A DNA stretch of 64,000 nucleotides from Paraburkholderia flagellata (GTDB taxonomy: Bacteria; Pseudomonadota; Gammaproteobacteria; Burkholderiales; Burkholderiaceae): positions 372,001 to 436,000 of the forward strand of contig NZ_JAJEJT010000002.1 in the NCBI RefSeq assembly GCF_021390645.1, given 5' to 3'. A model generated the notes under the pieces. That model was not told where the DNA came from and did no database searches. It worked only from the letters and a program-made list of their open reading frames with translations. A program made the translations under genes and the position numbers. Shown piece after piece: positions 1 through 9,416 of this stretch (the stretch's first letter is position 1; the number at the start of each line of letters is the position of its first letter).

Positions 1-134
1 GCGAATTGCCTTCTTTTATTCTGTCGACCCAATCGCACTCAACAACCCACAAGGACCGTATATCGGCTTTTTGACCAACAATCGCACCCCCTCGCTCATC
101 GGGCGCAATTCTATTAAATGTATGAGACAGCTAG

Positions 135-161
135 TCGAGCGTCGTCGCACAAGACGCTCGA
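135..161. repeat. 9-bp-stem inverted repeat (possible weak terminator)
   Basis: Arms TCGAGCGTC (135-143) and GACGCTCGA (153-161) are perfectly complementary around a 9-nt loop. The element lies about 100 bp beyond the end of the minus-strand lipoprotein gene at 265. It has no T-run on either side, so termination is only a guess. Nothing else is recognisable in 1-264. Confidence 0.4.
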
Positions 162-264
162 TGAACGAGCACCCTATAGCGAGGTACGCTAGACGGCGGT
201 CCCCGATCAAACGGGCACGTCCAACCGGTCAGAGAGTCCGCATCAAGTTCATTCGGTCGATCAA

Positions 265-891
265 TCACTTGCTCACTGTCGTTGCAACAGTGTCCAATGC
301 CCCGGTATTGATGACCTTGTCCACAAAGTTCTCCATCGCGTCCTGGATCGCTTTCTTGGCAGCGTCTCCCAAGGCATCCGCCCCGATACCACAAGCTCCG
401 TCCTCGCTTGCGTGACCATGGCCGTGGAATGTCGTGGTGATCAGTTCCTTGCCGGTTTTGTCAGCCACACGCGCTTGAACTGCTATCTCCACGTTTGCGT
501 CAGCTGTCGGGACAAGGAAGCCGGGGGCAAAGCGGATTGTAGGATCGAAGTCAGAGAGATCGAATTTGAAGATTAGGCCATCGGCGGTGGACGGAATAGC
601 GCTGCCGGTGCTCAGCGAATGCGGATACGCGGCGCCGACTGTTCGGGTTATGGAGGATTTCAGCGCGTCTCCGATCGCCATCGGAAAGCTGTGCGCTCCA
701 CACGCGAACCCCGGCTTCACCTCTTTGCTGGCCGTCATTAGGTTGCTGCTGAAAACTAGATAAGCCTTTTGCTGGCTCACCTTGGTGCTCATCACTTCTG
801 CCGCGCCCGATTGTGACGATATCGGGACTTCGTGCGCGCATCCAGCAAGTCCCGAGACCACTGTCAAGATGGCAATTGCCTTGATGCTCAT
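265..891 (-). CDS. Putative lipoprotein, function unknown
   Basis: A 208-residue protein with a short charged N-terminus, a hydrophobic stretch (AIAILTVVSGLAGC) and a lipobox LAGC whose Cys18 would be lipidated. It is therefore expected to be a membrane-anchored periplasmic lipoprotein. The mature part is soluble-looking, with an alternating beta pattern in the middle and a helical tail (DALGDAAKKAIQDAMENFVDKVI). That layout resembles small YajG-like lipoproteins, but I cannot assign a family. A smaller lipoprotein gene lies upstream on the same strand, 132 bp away, so the two may share a transcript. Confidence 0.75.
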   Translation of the reverse strand: MSIKAIAILTVVSGLAGCAHEVPISSQSGAAEVMSTKVSQQKAYLVFSSNLMTASKEVKPGFACGAHSFPMAIGDALKSSITRTVGAAYPHSLSTGSAIPSTADGLIFKFDLSDFDPTIRFAPGFLVPTADANVEIAVQARVADKTGKELITTTFHGHGHASEDGACGIGADALGDAAKKAIQDAMENFVDKVINTGALDTVATTVSK

Positions 892-1023
892 TTTCGTATT
901 TCCCCCGTATCAGATGTAAAGAAAAACCCGAGTTGGACCAAACTGGACGCCACCCAAATCACGAGCGAGGTGCATCACACCGTAAGCGGCCGCGTTAACG
1001 CTACCGGTGACCAGCACGCCAGC

Positions 1024-1233
1024 TTAAGCAGGTGTTTGTGGCTCGGCGTGCGTCGTCGTACCGTTGGTCACCGCAACACCGGTTGCCGACGTGTTCGGAT
1101 ACGCACAGGAGCCAACACCACAGTTGATCGTCCTGGCTGCTGACGGCGTCGGTGTAGGTGCTGCGTAGAAACTGCCATTGCCGCAAGCCGACAGGATTAA
1201 CGCCGCCGTGGCCGTAGGTAGTTGTTTTCGCAT
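1024..1233 (-). CDS. Small lipoprotein
   Basis: A 69-residue protein starting MRKQLPTATAALILSACGNG. The lipobox LSAC puts the lipidated Cys at residue 17. The rest is a low-complexity Thr/Pro/Ala-rich tail with two cysteines and no catalytic motif. AAGTAAAGATG-like sequence precedes the ATG. An 8-bp-arm palindrome lies about 20 bp upstream. It is probably surface or periplasmic; function is unknown and homology is likely to be narrow. Confidence 0.65.
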   Translation of the reverse strand: MRKQLPTATAALILSACGNGSFYAAPTPTPSAARTINCGVGSCAYPNTSATGVAVTNGTTTHAEPQTPA

Positions 1234-1251
1234 CTTTACTTCTTCCTCAAT

Positions 1252-1275
1252 CGTCGACCTTAGATTTGGTCGACG
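1252..1275. promoter_or_regulatory. Palindrome upstream of the small lipoprotein gene
   Basis: Arms CGTCGACC (1252-1259) and GGTCGACG (1268-1275) flank an 8-bp AT-rich centre. The element sits 19 bp upstream of the start codon at 1233, where an operator or 5' leader hairpin would lie. No regulator is identified. Confidence 0.45.
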
Positions 1276-2486
1276 TGGAGTGTAAGCATTTGTAACGACT
1301 GGGTAAAGCTCTCGTTTTCATAGATGATTGACTGACATCTTTCCGCCTTGCTGCCACCACCGCGTTCTCGTATCCAACTAGATTGCATCTCATTGAAAAT
1401 AGTAGATATTGCAACTTAAGTTATCAGTGCAATGTAGATGTAAGAATTTTTTTCACCGCGGAGGAAGTGCAATTTTGCAACACTGCAGACCTACGAACTG
1501 CCAACATCTGACCCGCACCTGTGAGCGCGCAAGAGCGAGCGAGGGGGGCGGATAGACACCTTGCGTCCATGCGCCTCCAGGGATTGTGCTGCCGGGAGGC
1601 GTAAGGTCGGTGAGCGGATGGCCTCGCGCTCGGGCGGCGGAGTGATGGCCGCTGACAACATATGGCTAGCGACGTGTTGACGCGGGCGGTAAGCGTTCGG
1701 TTCTTGCGTGCAGAGGGCGGTCTGTGGCGAGCCTCACGCTTCTAAATGCTCACGCAAGGCCGCGCGCGCTGTATCAACATCCGCGGAGGGATCGCCAGCG
1801 CGGTCGTCTTGATGTCTAAGGCGTCATGGAATCCCTGCGCGGGAATCGAGCGACTGCTTGCGGGTGCGGAGGGACGTTCGGATGTCGTGGCTGCGGCGTT
1901 CCCGAGCGACCGATAGTGGCCGATAGCGCCAGTTCGGCGTTCGACTGTCGGTTGGCAAGCGGGTATTCGCCGCGGTTTCAAACGCAGCAGCCGGCAGAGT
2001 GGAGCGACATCGTTGTGCACCTAGATTCGTAACCCCTCGATTCATTCGCTTGCCGTGATAAACGCCCTTATCGCGGCCAGTGACTGCGTCAGGAGGTGGC
2101 GATTGATGCGTCCAGCTGGATATGCCTGACAGGTCAGGAGTTGATGACGGGCAAACGGGTGCCGTGACGCGGCCCGGGCGCGGTTGCGAGGTTTTCGGGG
2201 CACGGAACCTGCTTTTTGCGGCACTCCTGCGCCGTTTTAAGCCATGCATCACGTTCGTTCTAGAGTTCTAGACTGACGTTTCGATGATTCTGCTCGATGG
2301 TTGCGGTTTGAGCGTGCTCAATCTGCCTGCGGCAGGACTTTGACTCACTCGGTTTTTGGGGGGGCTCGTGCAATCGCAAGCCTGTGATCTTTCGGTTCTC
2401 TTTCCGAGGCTACCCGACATCTCCGGCACGAAAAGGACGATTTCTCCCTTCTGGGGAAAATCTGGGTGAACCTCGCGCAAACAAAG
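1276..2486. other. Gene-free stretch of 1.2 kb
   Basis: No reading frame here has the composition, start signals or family likeness of a gene. The AT-rich part at 1380-1450 could hold a promoter for the lipoprotein genes. The stretch 2055-2085 contains a GTGATAA/TTATCGCGGCCAG dyad. A similar one recurs near 54680, suggesting decayed interspersed repeats shared with the island at the other end of the window. Confidence 0.5.
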
Positions 2487-2512
2487 AAGCCGACCTCCTC
2501 CGAGGTCGGCTT
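2487..2512 (-). terminator. Rho-independent terminator of azoR
   Basis: Perfect 11-bp stem AAGCCGACCTC / GAGGTCGGCTT (2487-2497 and 2502-2512) with a CTCC loop. Read on the minus strand it is followed by a T-rich run (CTTTGTTTG). It lies about 107 bp past the azoreductase stop codon. Confidence 0.88.
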
Positions 2513-2618
2513 TGCAATGCTGGTCTCCAAAAAAATGCGTCCGGGGGATTTCAGCCACGCGTCCTTGCCTGAACGAAAATCCCAGGAGGCACGCTCATCG
2601 ACAAGCGAGACTGCTGTC

Positions 2619-3221
2619 TTACAGTGTCTCGATTTCCGCGAGTGCTTTTTCCAGCCCGGCTTTGGCTGCATCGTTTCCAAGTGCCATGCCTTCAGCACGA
2701 ATCACTGATACGTCCGTGATACCGACGAAGGCCAGCAATTGCTTCAGATGCGGGACCATGAAATCGGCCGCTGCAGCCGGCCCTTCGCTGTAGACGCCGC
2801 CCGTGGCAACCAGAAGGATGGCACGCTTACCTTTCACCAGACCCTCGGGTCCCGTAGCCGTGTAGTGAAAGGTGCGGCCGGCTTGAAGCACATAGTCGAA
2901 CCACGTTTTCAACTGGACTGGTGCAGCAAAGTTGTACATTCCCGCGGACAAGACAACGGTGTCGGCAGCCTTGAGTTCTTCAATGAGGGTCGAGACGAGG
3001 GCCGCCTGAGTCTTTTGTGCTGGGTTTAGTGCATCGGCGGGGGTAAACAGGGTCCCCAATAACGCAGCATCCAGGACTGGCAGAGGGTTGCTGCCCAGGT
3101 CGCGTTCGAGGATCTCGTTTCCCGAAACGGCACCCAGCTGTTTCTTGAGGTGAGCGGCAAGCTGACCCGAGGCAGAATCAGCGCCACGGACGCTGCTCTG
3201 GATGAACAGGTATTTCGACAT
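2619..3221 (-). CDS. azoR: FMN-dependent NADH-azoreductase
   Basis: A 200-residue flavodoxin-fold protein of the usual AzoR length. It reduces azo and quinone substrates with NAD(P)H through bound FMN in the cytosol. The N-terminal strand-loop MSKYLFIQSSVRGADSAS is the FMN phosphate loop, MYNFAAPVQLKTWFDYV is the AzoR signature around residue 95, and ATGGVYSEGP forms the second flavin loop. It is monocistronic: a terminator follows and a gap of about 160 bp separates it from the upstream operon. AzoR paralogs are often induced by quinones or electrophiles; no regulator gene lies beside it. Confidence 0.93.
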   Translation of the reverse strand: MSKYLFIQSSVRGADSASGQLAAHLKKQLGAVSGNEILERDLGSNPLPVLDAALLGTLFTPADALNPAQKTQAALVSTLIEELKAADTVVLSAGMYNFAAPVQLKTWFDYVLQAGRTFHYTATGPEGLVKGKRAILLVATGGVYSEGPAAAADFMVPHLKQLLAFVGITDVSVIRAEGMALGNDAAKAGLEKALAEIETL

Positions 3222-3383
3222 CTGCTTTTATCCTTTTAGTGTGACGGATTGTTGAATGCGAACATACGTCGAATATGCCCCCAAGTCGGGGCAATGCTAA
3301 CCACCGAAAAAGCAGGCGAATTCAAATGGAAACCCGCCCGTTCCTGGCAACCTGGGCGAGGGCATCCACTGTGGTGGCGTTAC

Positions 3384-4670
3384 TTACCGATGCATTTCTT
3401 TGCTCGGACCCATATAGGCGAAGAGAAAGCCCGCCACCTTGCGCTTCTGGATTTCTTCGGCGCCTTCCGTGATGCGGTAGCGACGGTGATGGCGATAGAT
3501 ATGCTCAAAAGGCTTGTGCCGTGAATATCCGATACCACCGTGCACTTGCATCGCCGTATCCGCTGCCTCACAACAAAGTCGATTCGCCCAGAAGTTGCAC
3601 ATGGCGACTTTGTCGGACAAGCGGCGTTCGACTTCGGGCTTCGGCATTTGATCCATCTCCCACGCCGTCTTGCGAATTAGAAGCCTCAGCATCTCCACCT
3701 GAGTAGCAAGCTCGACCAATGGGAACTGTATTCCCTGGTTCCGCGCAAGCTCCTGCCCGAACGGCTTTCGGGTACGTGCATATTTCACGCTTTCGCGGAT
3801 GCAGTAGTCCGCAGCGCCCAAACTCGACGCGGCCTGGCGGATCCGATTCTCATGCACGAAGTGTTGTGCCACCGAAAGTCCGCCGTCAAGCGGACCGAGC
3901 AACGCGTCCTCTGACACCCAGACGTTCGTGAAGCTCACCCGCGGATGATCCGTGGGCATGTTGAAGGTCCACAGATACTCCTCGATCTTTACGCCGTCGG
4001 CTTGCGCGGGAACGAGAAACGCGCTGATCCCCGCAGCATCACCATCGTTACCGCTGGTGCGAGCGAAAGTCAGGCAATGCGTCGCCACATGCATGCCCGT
4101 CGTCCACATTTTTTCGCCGTCGATCCGCCAGCCGGGTCTGCCGCCGCGGCTCTCCGGCACCGCGCGCGTTTCCATGTGCGTGGCGTCCGAGCCGTGATCG
4201 GGTTCCGTGAGTCCGAAGGCAAGCTTGATTCGTTCGTCGAGAATTCCCGGTGTCAGTTCATGCCGTTGATGAGGAGTGCCAAAGTCGCGAATGACAAGAA
4301 CAAAGGGATTGTTAGCAACTATGGAATGCTCATTTTGCAGGTCATTGTGCAAGCCAAGACCTTTTGCCGCCAGATGCTCGCGAATGACAGCCATCCAGAG
4401 ATTGCCGCAATCCTTTCCACCGAACTCGCGCGGAAGCGCTGAGCGAAGATGCCCTGCCAGATCAGCACGGTGTCGCACTTTCGCCAGCAGCGCTTCCCAT
4501 TCGTGGCGCGGCAACCCGCCGTTCTCGAAGTCAGTGCGAGCCCATTCGCGGCGGTGATCGAAGAACCGCTCGTTGTCGTCTTGCGCCTGCAGTGGTGCAA
4601 CTTCCGCCGCGATAAAATTATCCAGTTCTGCCAGGTAGGCTACAAGATCGTCAGGTAGATTGAAGTTCAT
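3384..4670 (-). CDS. Acyl-CoA dehydrogenase-family protein (LvaC/ACAD11-like)
   Basis: A 428-residue acyl-CoA dehydrogenase. It has the FAD/substrate-loop motif LAFGLTEPDHGSDATHMETRA near residue 155, KMWTTGMHVATH, the FAD-binding RKPFGQELARNQGIQF and the C-terminal HGGIGYSRHKPFEHIYRHHR. The usual active-site loop ends ITEGAEEIQKRKV. It is the last gene of the eight-gene operon and starts 1 bp after the DUF6285 stop. Kinase, DUF6285 and ACAD in this order match lvaA-lvaB-lvaC, where the ACAD partner removes phosphate from a phosphorylated hydroxyacyl-CoA. Alternatively it is an ordinary dehydrogenase for a branched acyl-CoA. Family is certain; the dephosphorylating role is inferred. Confidence 0.9.
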   Translation of the reverse strand: MNFNLPDDLVAYLAELDNFIAAEVAPLQAQDDNERFFDHRREWARTDFENGGLPRHEWEALLAKVRHRADLAGHLRSALPREFGGKDCGNLWMAVIREHLAAKGLGLHNDLQNEHSIVANNPFVLVIRDFGTPHQRHELTPGILDERIKLAFGLTEPDHGSDATHMETRAVPESRGGRPGWRIDGEKMWTTGMHVATHCLTFARTSGNDGDAAGISAFLVPAQADGVKIEEYLWTFNMPTDHPRVSFTNVWVSEDALLGPLDGGLSVAQHFVHENRIRQAASSLGAADYCIRESVKYARTRKPFGQELARNQGIQFPLVELATQVEMLRLLIRKTAWEMDQMPKPEVERRLSDKVAMCNFWANRLCCEAADTAMQVHGGIGYSRHKPFEHIYRHHRRYRITEGAEEIQKRKVAGFLFAYMGPSKEMHR

Positions 4671-4671
4671 C

Positions 4672-5061
4672 TCAGGTTTCCATCTTTTTGTCGGAAATGA
4701 CCTTACGGTACGTGTCGTACTCGGGCTGGTCGATGGCCAGCTTGTCGAGAGTTAATTGCCAAAGGAATGGAGCGAGACCCGGTGTGGACAGGTCCATACT
4801 GTCGTCGGCAATACGCTCGCATAGCGTTCGATACAACGCCTCCAGCCGGTTATCACCACGACCGGTGATGGCGTGCAGCGCCTGCAATTCGGCGCGCTGC
4901 GCGCCTGGTGTATGGGCAAGCTCCCGGCGAACAATGTCGATGGCACCTGCCGCCACCCGCGTCTTGTAGGCTATAGCGCCCGATAGCGTCGGCAGGGCTT
5001 CGTGACGCAGGAAGTCGGATACGGCCTCCAGCAACTGCGCAGCATTAGGTGAGTTCAGCAT
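4672..5061 (-). CDS. DUF6285-type small protein (LvaB-like)
   Basis: A 129-residue helical protein without membrane segments or metal motifs. It includes ALPTLSGAIAYKTRVAAGAIDIVRREL, then the acidic-basic C-terminus LDKLAIDQPEYDTYRKVI. It overlaps the end of the kinase gene by 7 bp and is followed 1 bp later by the dehydrogenase gene, so the three are translationally coupled. Proteins of this family sit between APH-type kinases and ACADs. In the levulinate pathway the equivalent small protein (LvaB) is required with the kinase for hydroxyacyl-CoA phosphorylation. I infer an accessory kinase subunit; homology was judged by eye. Confidence 0.75.
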   Translation of the reverse strand: MLNSPNAAQLLEAVSDFLRHEALPTLSGAIAYKTRVAAGAIDIVRRELAHTPGAQRAELQALHAITGRGDNRLEALYRTLCERIADDSMDLSTPGLAPFLWQLTLDKLAIDQPEYDTYRKVISDKKMET

Positions 5062-6122
5062 GCCGTAGCTCCAGAGTTGGTGAGGAGTGCCAGCAAGTCG
5101 ATTTCCGCCTCGGAGGTGCGTCGGCCAATGGCCGCTTTTTCCAGTTCGCGCTCAGTGCCGGTCAACCAGCCGTAGGCCATGCCCTCACAGACGATGCCCC
5201 ACTTCAAGGTGCCCAGTACTTCCCAAAAGCGAACCCGGTCCACGTCGACGCGACCGCCTTCCGTCTCATAAGCGGCATACAGTTCTTCACGCGTTCCGAA
5301 TCCGCCTACCGGCTTCTCCCTGTTTCCGAAGCGCCATGAGTTCACGCATATCCAGGCGAGGTCCTCCATTGGATCCCCGATGTGCGCGAGCTCCCAGTCG
5401 AGGACAGCACGCAAGCCTTCCTCGGCTACGATGAGGTTGCCATTGCGAAAATCACCATGTACAAGCACGAGGCTCAGCGGCGCGGTCGGCAGGTGCCGAC
5501 GCAACCACTGGAAGGCAAGCTCGAACACAGGATTGAGCATTCCATAGGTGCGGTGCTGGGCCAGCCAATATGCGAGTTCCACGTCGGCTGGCGCTACACG
5601 CAGAGGCGGAAGACCGTCGACTGGAATCGCGTGAATGCGTGCGAGTGCAGACCCGCACTGTGCGGCCAGTTTCTTCCGGGCCTCTGCAAATCGCTCATCG
5701 CGAACAATCTTCTTGCCCAGCGTTTCGCCCTCGATGCGTTCCATCACGAACCCGTCGCCCAGTCTATGCTCGGGTCGCAGCACGAGACGTACCGGAGGCA
5801 CCGGAACGGCGCCCGCGGCAGCGTGCGCAAGCAGCGCTGCTTCGGTTTCAAGTCCGACATTGGCGCTCGCCCGATGTCCAGCGCCTGGAGCGGCGCGCCT
5901 CAGGATGAGCGGATGCCCGGCAGATTCGCACGTTACATCGAAAGACCAGGTTTGCTGGCTTGCGCCACCCGACAGTCGGCGCAACCCGGATATCTGCCCG
6001 CCATCGGCGCCAAGCCGTCCCGTGATTGATTCCAGGCTGGCGCGAACCTGGGTCACTTCGTTGGCGGGACTGCCAGTCTTGCCCGCGGGCGCCATGGCCG
6101 CGCGCGCTATTTCTAGATTCAT
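5055..6122 (-). CDS. APH-family hydroxyacyl-CoA kinase (LvaA-like)
   Basis: About 355 residues with the aminoglycoside-phosphotransferase fold. An N-terminal Gly-rich loop RLSGGASQQTWSFDV is followed by the ATP lysine-like RRAAPG region, the catalytic loop LVHGDFRNGNLI and the metal-binding AVLDWELAHIGDPMEDLAW. The context is CoA-ester catabolism, so an antibiotic-resistance role is unlikely; ACAD10/11-type kinases phosphorylate the hydroxyl of 4-hydroxyacyl-CoAs. I chose the ATG at 6122, preceded by GAGGCA. The frame stays open to 6215, but that start would overlap the hydrolase gene. DUF6285 overlaps its 3' end. Confidence 0.85.
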   Translation of the reverse strand: MNLEIARAAMAPAGKTGSPANEVTQVRASLESITGRLGADGGQISGLRRLSGGASQQTWSFDVTCESAGHPLILRRAAPGAGHRASANVGLETEAALLAHAAAGAVPVPPVRLVLRPEHRLGDGFVMERIEGETLGKKIVRDERFAEARKKLAAQCGSALARIHAIPVDGLPPLRVAPADVELAYWLAQHRTYGMLNPVFELAFQWLRRHLPTAPLSLVLVHGDFRNGNLIVAEEGLRAVLDWELAHIGDPMEDLAWICVNSWRFGNREKPVGGFGTREELYAAYETEGGRVDVDRVRFWEVLGTLKWGIVCEGMAYGWLTGTERELEKAAIGRRTSEAEIDLLALLTNSGATAC

Positions 6123-6187
6123 CGTGCACTTGCCTCGGGACCGTGCTTCGCTCGTTCGTTCATGGCGTTCTCGATAGCCCGGGGCGA

Positions 6188-7474
6188 CTACGACGGCACC
6201 CTGGCTTGCAGCCACGGAACGACCTTCGCGGCCTGTGCCAACGCGCCAGCGTTCTCTGCCTGCCCTTCATCGGGCTCGAAGTAGTGGAGCTGGTCCGGAA
6301 AATCCTCAAAGGTTTTGTCTGTACTTCCAAACGCTTCGAAGATCGGCCTGCTATGCGTGTTCAAATAACAGTCGAGATCGCGGCCGGCATGAACGAAGAT
6401 CATCGGTACCTTGATCGACGGTGCGGTCTTGAGGAAGTTGGCGTTGCTCGACAGACCGGACCAGGTGGACAGCCAGGCGTCCGGCGTCAGTACGCGAGCA
6501 AAACCCATCACCTGGAAATTCATGAGATCCGGTCTCTCGCTCAGCAGGCTGCCGTATCCGCGATTGCTGGGATCGATGGAGTTATCCGTGTAGTGCAGAT
6601 TCGCCATGGTCCGGTAGATCGTCATCACCGGCTGGAAGGCCGAGCGCTGCAGAATCGCGCGCTGGCTCGAGTACGGCAGTTCGGAAAAGCCGGGTGCAGC
6701 TGCGGTGCGTTCCGCGGTGGTCTGCTCGGCGATCATCGCGCGAGCGATCGCGTCGATGCGTGCAACGCGGGCCAGTTGCGCGGCGCGATAGCGCTGCTGG
6801 AATTCCGGGGTGTAACGTGACCACTCCGGCGCCGGCTTGAACCCGTTCGCCGGATCGTACATATCCAGGCTCGCGTCGGTCAGCAAGGGGTTGCTCTCGT
6901 CAATCACGGAAGGGTCAATCGTCTCGTTCAGGATCAGGCCCTGGCCGGAATGGGCCGCGAGAACGATCATGGCGTCGAACGTGGGCATCACGGCCGTGCG
7001 CAGTGCCGTCGGCCTGCCGGCTGGCGTGAGCGCAAGACGCTCAGCCGGAGGCAGTTGAGCCTGGGACTGATAGAAGCCGCCAAGCGAGCCACCACCGGAG
7101 TTCCCGAGCCAGATCACCTTTTCGACTCCGCAGTGCTCCTTCAGCCATTGCACCTGCGCGGCAATATCCAGAATGATGTGTTCATGGACGCAGGTCAGAT
7201 CGTTACCGGTGGTCCGGACGCCGGCACCGAGACAGGCATAGCCAGCGCGCAACAGTTGCGGGAAGAGATAGTGCCGGCTGAAATCCACGCGGGGATGGCT
7301 GGCGACGACGGCCACCCGTGGGCGAGGATTATTTTTCGGTGTCCAGTACAGCCCCCGGCTTTGGCCTCCATCGTTGGCGTAGGCCGTGACCTGTTCGCAA
7401 TTGGCAAAGTCTTCGACCGCTTCGCGAAACTTAATCCAGGTCCCGTTCCAATAGGTTTTCGAGATCAAACGCAT
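6188..7474 (-). CDS. Alpha/beta-hydrolase, probable esterase or lactonase
   Basis: A 428-residue hydrolase. The nucleophile elbow GNSGGG puts the catalytic Ser near residue 126. A late Asp (HAGRDLDCY) and His (QLHYFEP) complete a plausible triad. A long helical lid-like insert follows the elbow. There is no signal peptide, so it is cytosolic. The start at 7474 has AGGA 9 bp upstream; an ATG 24 bp earlier lacks a good ribosome site. Placed between the porin and the kinase, it could open a lactone, ester or thioester before or after CoA activation. The substrate cannot be read from sequence. Confidence 0.8.
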   Translation of the reverse strand: MRLISKTYWNGTWIKFREAVEDFANCEQVTAYANDGGQSRGLYWTPKNNPRPRVAVVASHPRVDFSRHYLFPQLLRAGYACLGAGVRTTGNDLTCVHEHIILDIAAQVQWLKEHCGVEKVIWLGNSGGGSLGGFYQSQAQLPPAERLALTPAGRPTALRTAVMPTFDAMIVLAAHSGQGLILNETIDPSVIDESNPLLTDASLDMYDPANGFKPAPEWSRYTPEFQQRYRAAQLARVARIDAIARAMIAEQTTAERTAAAPGFSELPYSSQRAILQRSAFQPVMTIYRTMANLHYTDNSIDPSNRGYGSLLSERPDLMNFQVMGFARVLTPDAWLSTWSGLSSNANFLKTAPSIKVPMIFVHAGRDLDCYLNTHSRPIFEAFGSTDKTFEDFPDQLHYFEPDEGQAENAGALAQAAKVVPWLQARVPS

Positions 7475-7590
7475 TTCAATATTTCCTGGGTGCTTCATCC
7501 GGATAAGGGCACTACTGAGAGCCCTTCCGAATCTGATTCTAGATGGGCAACATCTTCAGCTGCGAACAGATGTTGCCGGCTTTGTGCGCA

Positions 7591-7614
7591 GGGGGCCCTT
7601 GAACCGGCGCCCCC
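7591..7614. repeat. GC hairpin between porin and hydrolase genes
   Basis: Arms GGGGGC (7591-7596) and GCCCCC (7609-7614) are separated by 12 nt, just after the porin stop. A second dyad, AAGGGC/GCCCTT, lies at 7505-7526. There is no T-run. The pair could be a partial terminator or an mRNA-stabilising 3' structure that sets different levels for porin and downstream enzymes. Confidence 0.4.
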
Positions 7615-7625
7615 GTTGCACGCAA

Positions 7626-8789
7626 TCAGAACATGACCTGCAGACCGGTGGCCACGGCGACCTGACCCTTCTGACCGTTGGCAAGGCCGTTCGAGGTCGT
7701 GGGATTACCGTAACCGTATGCCGTTCCCGTCTGCAGCAGGGTGTCATAGTTCACAGGACCGTTATGCGCATAGGCGGTGGCCACGTAGACCGTCGTACGC
7801 TTCGAGAGAAAGTAGGTGGCCATCAAAGAGACCTGGCTGAAATTCGGCAGGCTGGTAGCGGGGATGGTCGGGAGCAAAGACGCTCCTTTGACCTGATCGT
7901 AGTAGTAGCCGGCGGTCAGCCCGGCAGCTGGCGTGATGCTGTAGGTCATGCCGGCCCAATAGAAGTTGTCGCGAATCGACGTGACGTCATTGCCGAATTT
8001 GGAATTGCGCCACCGATATCCGCCCATGAATTTGGCAGAACCGACCGTATAGCTCGCGGCGAGAAAGGCGATCTGTGCCTTGCCGATGGGCGATGTCGCG
8101 GAAAATGTCGGATGTGTCTCGTCATAACCCGCAGCAACTCCAAACGATGCGCCGTAGTAGGCGGAGCCGATGCCGAAGGCGCTCTGGGCGCGAGAATTAC
8201 CCGGAACACTGCCTTCCGGGATGGTCGACACCTGGGCGCCCTGGTACGGGAATCCCGTGCCGAACGAATAGTGCGTAGTCACATGGAGGCCGGAAAAGTC
8301 GCCGGTATATTTGACCATGTTGTCTTCCATATAAGATCCGCCACCGGCAGTGATGGCGGGCTCGAAGGTCACGCCGGTCCAGAACGGCATGAACATCCAC
8401 ATGTTTTCGTACGCACTGGTGTACTGCCGCCCGAATGAGATCTGGCCGATGCCCGTCTTTTTCAGCCCTAGATACGCGAGGCGATTGAATAGCTGCGTGC
8501 TGGCGAGGGCGCCGTTATTCGGTGTAAATCCGCTTTCGAGCGTGAAGAAACTCTGCAATCCGTCGCCCAGATCCTCCTGGCCTTGCAAGCCCCAACGTGA
8601 CGCGTAAAGACCGCCATAAGTCTGCATGCGCAGGAGGCTGCCGGCACCGCTCGCGTTTGAGACTCGGTTCACATACTCAATGCCGGTGTCGACGATCCCG
8701 TACAGCGTAATGCTCGATTGCGCGTACGCGACCGAACTGAGGCCGCACAGCGTGCTGAGCACGGCAGAAGTAATTGCCAGCTTCTTCAT
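7626..8789 (-). CDS. Gram-negative trimeric porin (OmpC family)
   Basis: A 387-residue outer-membrane porin. The signal peptide ends AYA before QSSITLYGIVDTGIEYV, the classic Burkholderia porin start. Alternating beta strands follow, with loop motif GRQYTSAYENMWMFMPF (loop 3 region), and the chain ends in an aromatic residue (LQVMF) as outer-membrane barrels do. It sits inside the sigma-54 operon between the VOC gene (75 bp upstream) and the hydrolase gene. It is therefore probably the dedicated uptake channel for the operon's anionic substrate. General-porin function is certain by family; specificity is inferred from context. Confidence 0.93.
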   Translation of the reverse strand: MKKLAITSAVLSTLCGLSSVAYAQSSITLYGIVDTGIEYVNRVSNASGAGSLLRMQTYGGLYASRWGLQGQEDLGDGLQSFFTLESGFTPNNGALASTQLFNRLAYLGLKKTGIGQISFGRQYTSAYENMWMFMPFWTGVTFEPAITAGGGSYMEDNMVKYTGDFSGLHVTTHYSFGTGFPYQGAQVSTIPEGSVPGNSRAQSAFGIGSAYYGASFGVAAGYDETHPTFSATSPIGKAQIAFLAASYTVGSAKFMGGYRWRNSKFGNDVTSIRDNFYWAGMTYSITPAAGLTAGYYYDQVKGASLLPTIPATSLPNFSQVSLMATYFLSKRTTVYVATAYAHNGPVNYDTLLQTGTAYGYGNPTTSNGLANGQKGQVAVATGLQVMF

Positions 8790-8864
8790 TTTTAATGTCT
8801 CCGTCTAATTTTTTTTGACCTGCTTTTTAAATCTGGAACGCCGCGAAAGCCAACCTTCGCACGT

Positions 8865-9416
8865 TCAGTTCCGTGAACTTGATGCCGGCTCGCAGTTCAC
8901 GTCACGCTCGTCGAGTTCACGTGTCCAGCATGCGAACTCAAGGCAAATACCATCAGGATCGAAGAAATAGACCGAGCGGATGAACACGTCGTTGGTCAAA
9001 GACTTGCTGATCTGCTGTGGAGAATCGTCATGATTCAGAACGGGTGAAAGCTTGATGCCTTTTTCATGCAGACGCGCAACGTAGGCATCAAATTTTTCTG
9101 CCGGCACGTTGAGGGCGATGTGGTTCATCGAGCCATGAGCAGAGGCAATCGATCCATACCCTGGGAGATACGCGGGTGTAGCAATCCCCGGCTGCGCGTG
9201 CGGGGCATCGGGAAACCAGAAGAACGCGATCGAGTCGCCATTGCCGATATCGAAGAAGAAATGCTGGCCCATGCCAGACGGCAAATCGATCGTCTTGATC
9301 AAGGGCATCCCGAGCACGTCGCGATAAAACTCGACCGTCTTGGCCATATCCTTGCAGACCATTGCCACATGGTTCACGCCACGGATTTCAAATTCTGCAT
9401 TTGTCTTTCTCACCAT
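8865..9416 (-). CDS. VOC (glyoxalase/dioxygenase superfamily) protein
   Basis: 183 residues with two beta-alpha-beta-beta-beta modules. The first begins GVNHVAMVCKDMAKTVEFYRDVLGM and the second MNHIALNVPAEKFDAYVARL, ending DPDGICLEFACW. The two His and the Glu of these motifs are the usual metal ligands. Candidate activities are an epimerase, a lyase or an extradiol-type dioxygenase acting on the operon's intermediate; sequence alone does not decide. Its ATG overlaps the aldolase stop (TAATG), so the two proteins are translationally coupled and probably act in sequence. Confidence 0.85.
   Translation of the reverse strand: MVRKTNAEFEIRGVNHVAMVCKDMAKTVEFYRDVLGMPLIKTIDLPSGMGQHFFFDIGNGDSIAFFWFPDAPHAQPGIATPAYLPGYGSIASAHGSMNHIALNVPAEKFDAYVARLHEKGIKLSPVLNHDDSPQQISKSLTNDVFIRSVYFFDPDGICLEFACWTRELDERDVNCEPASSSRN

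Noticed and set aside
135..161. Intrinsic terminator for the first lipoprotein gene
   Set aside because: Good stem but no T-run in either direction; kept only as an inverted repeat.
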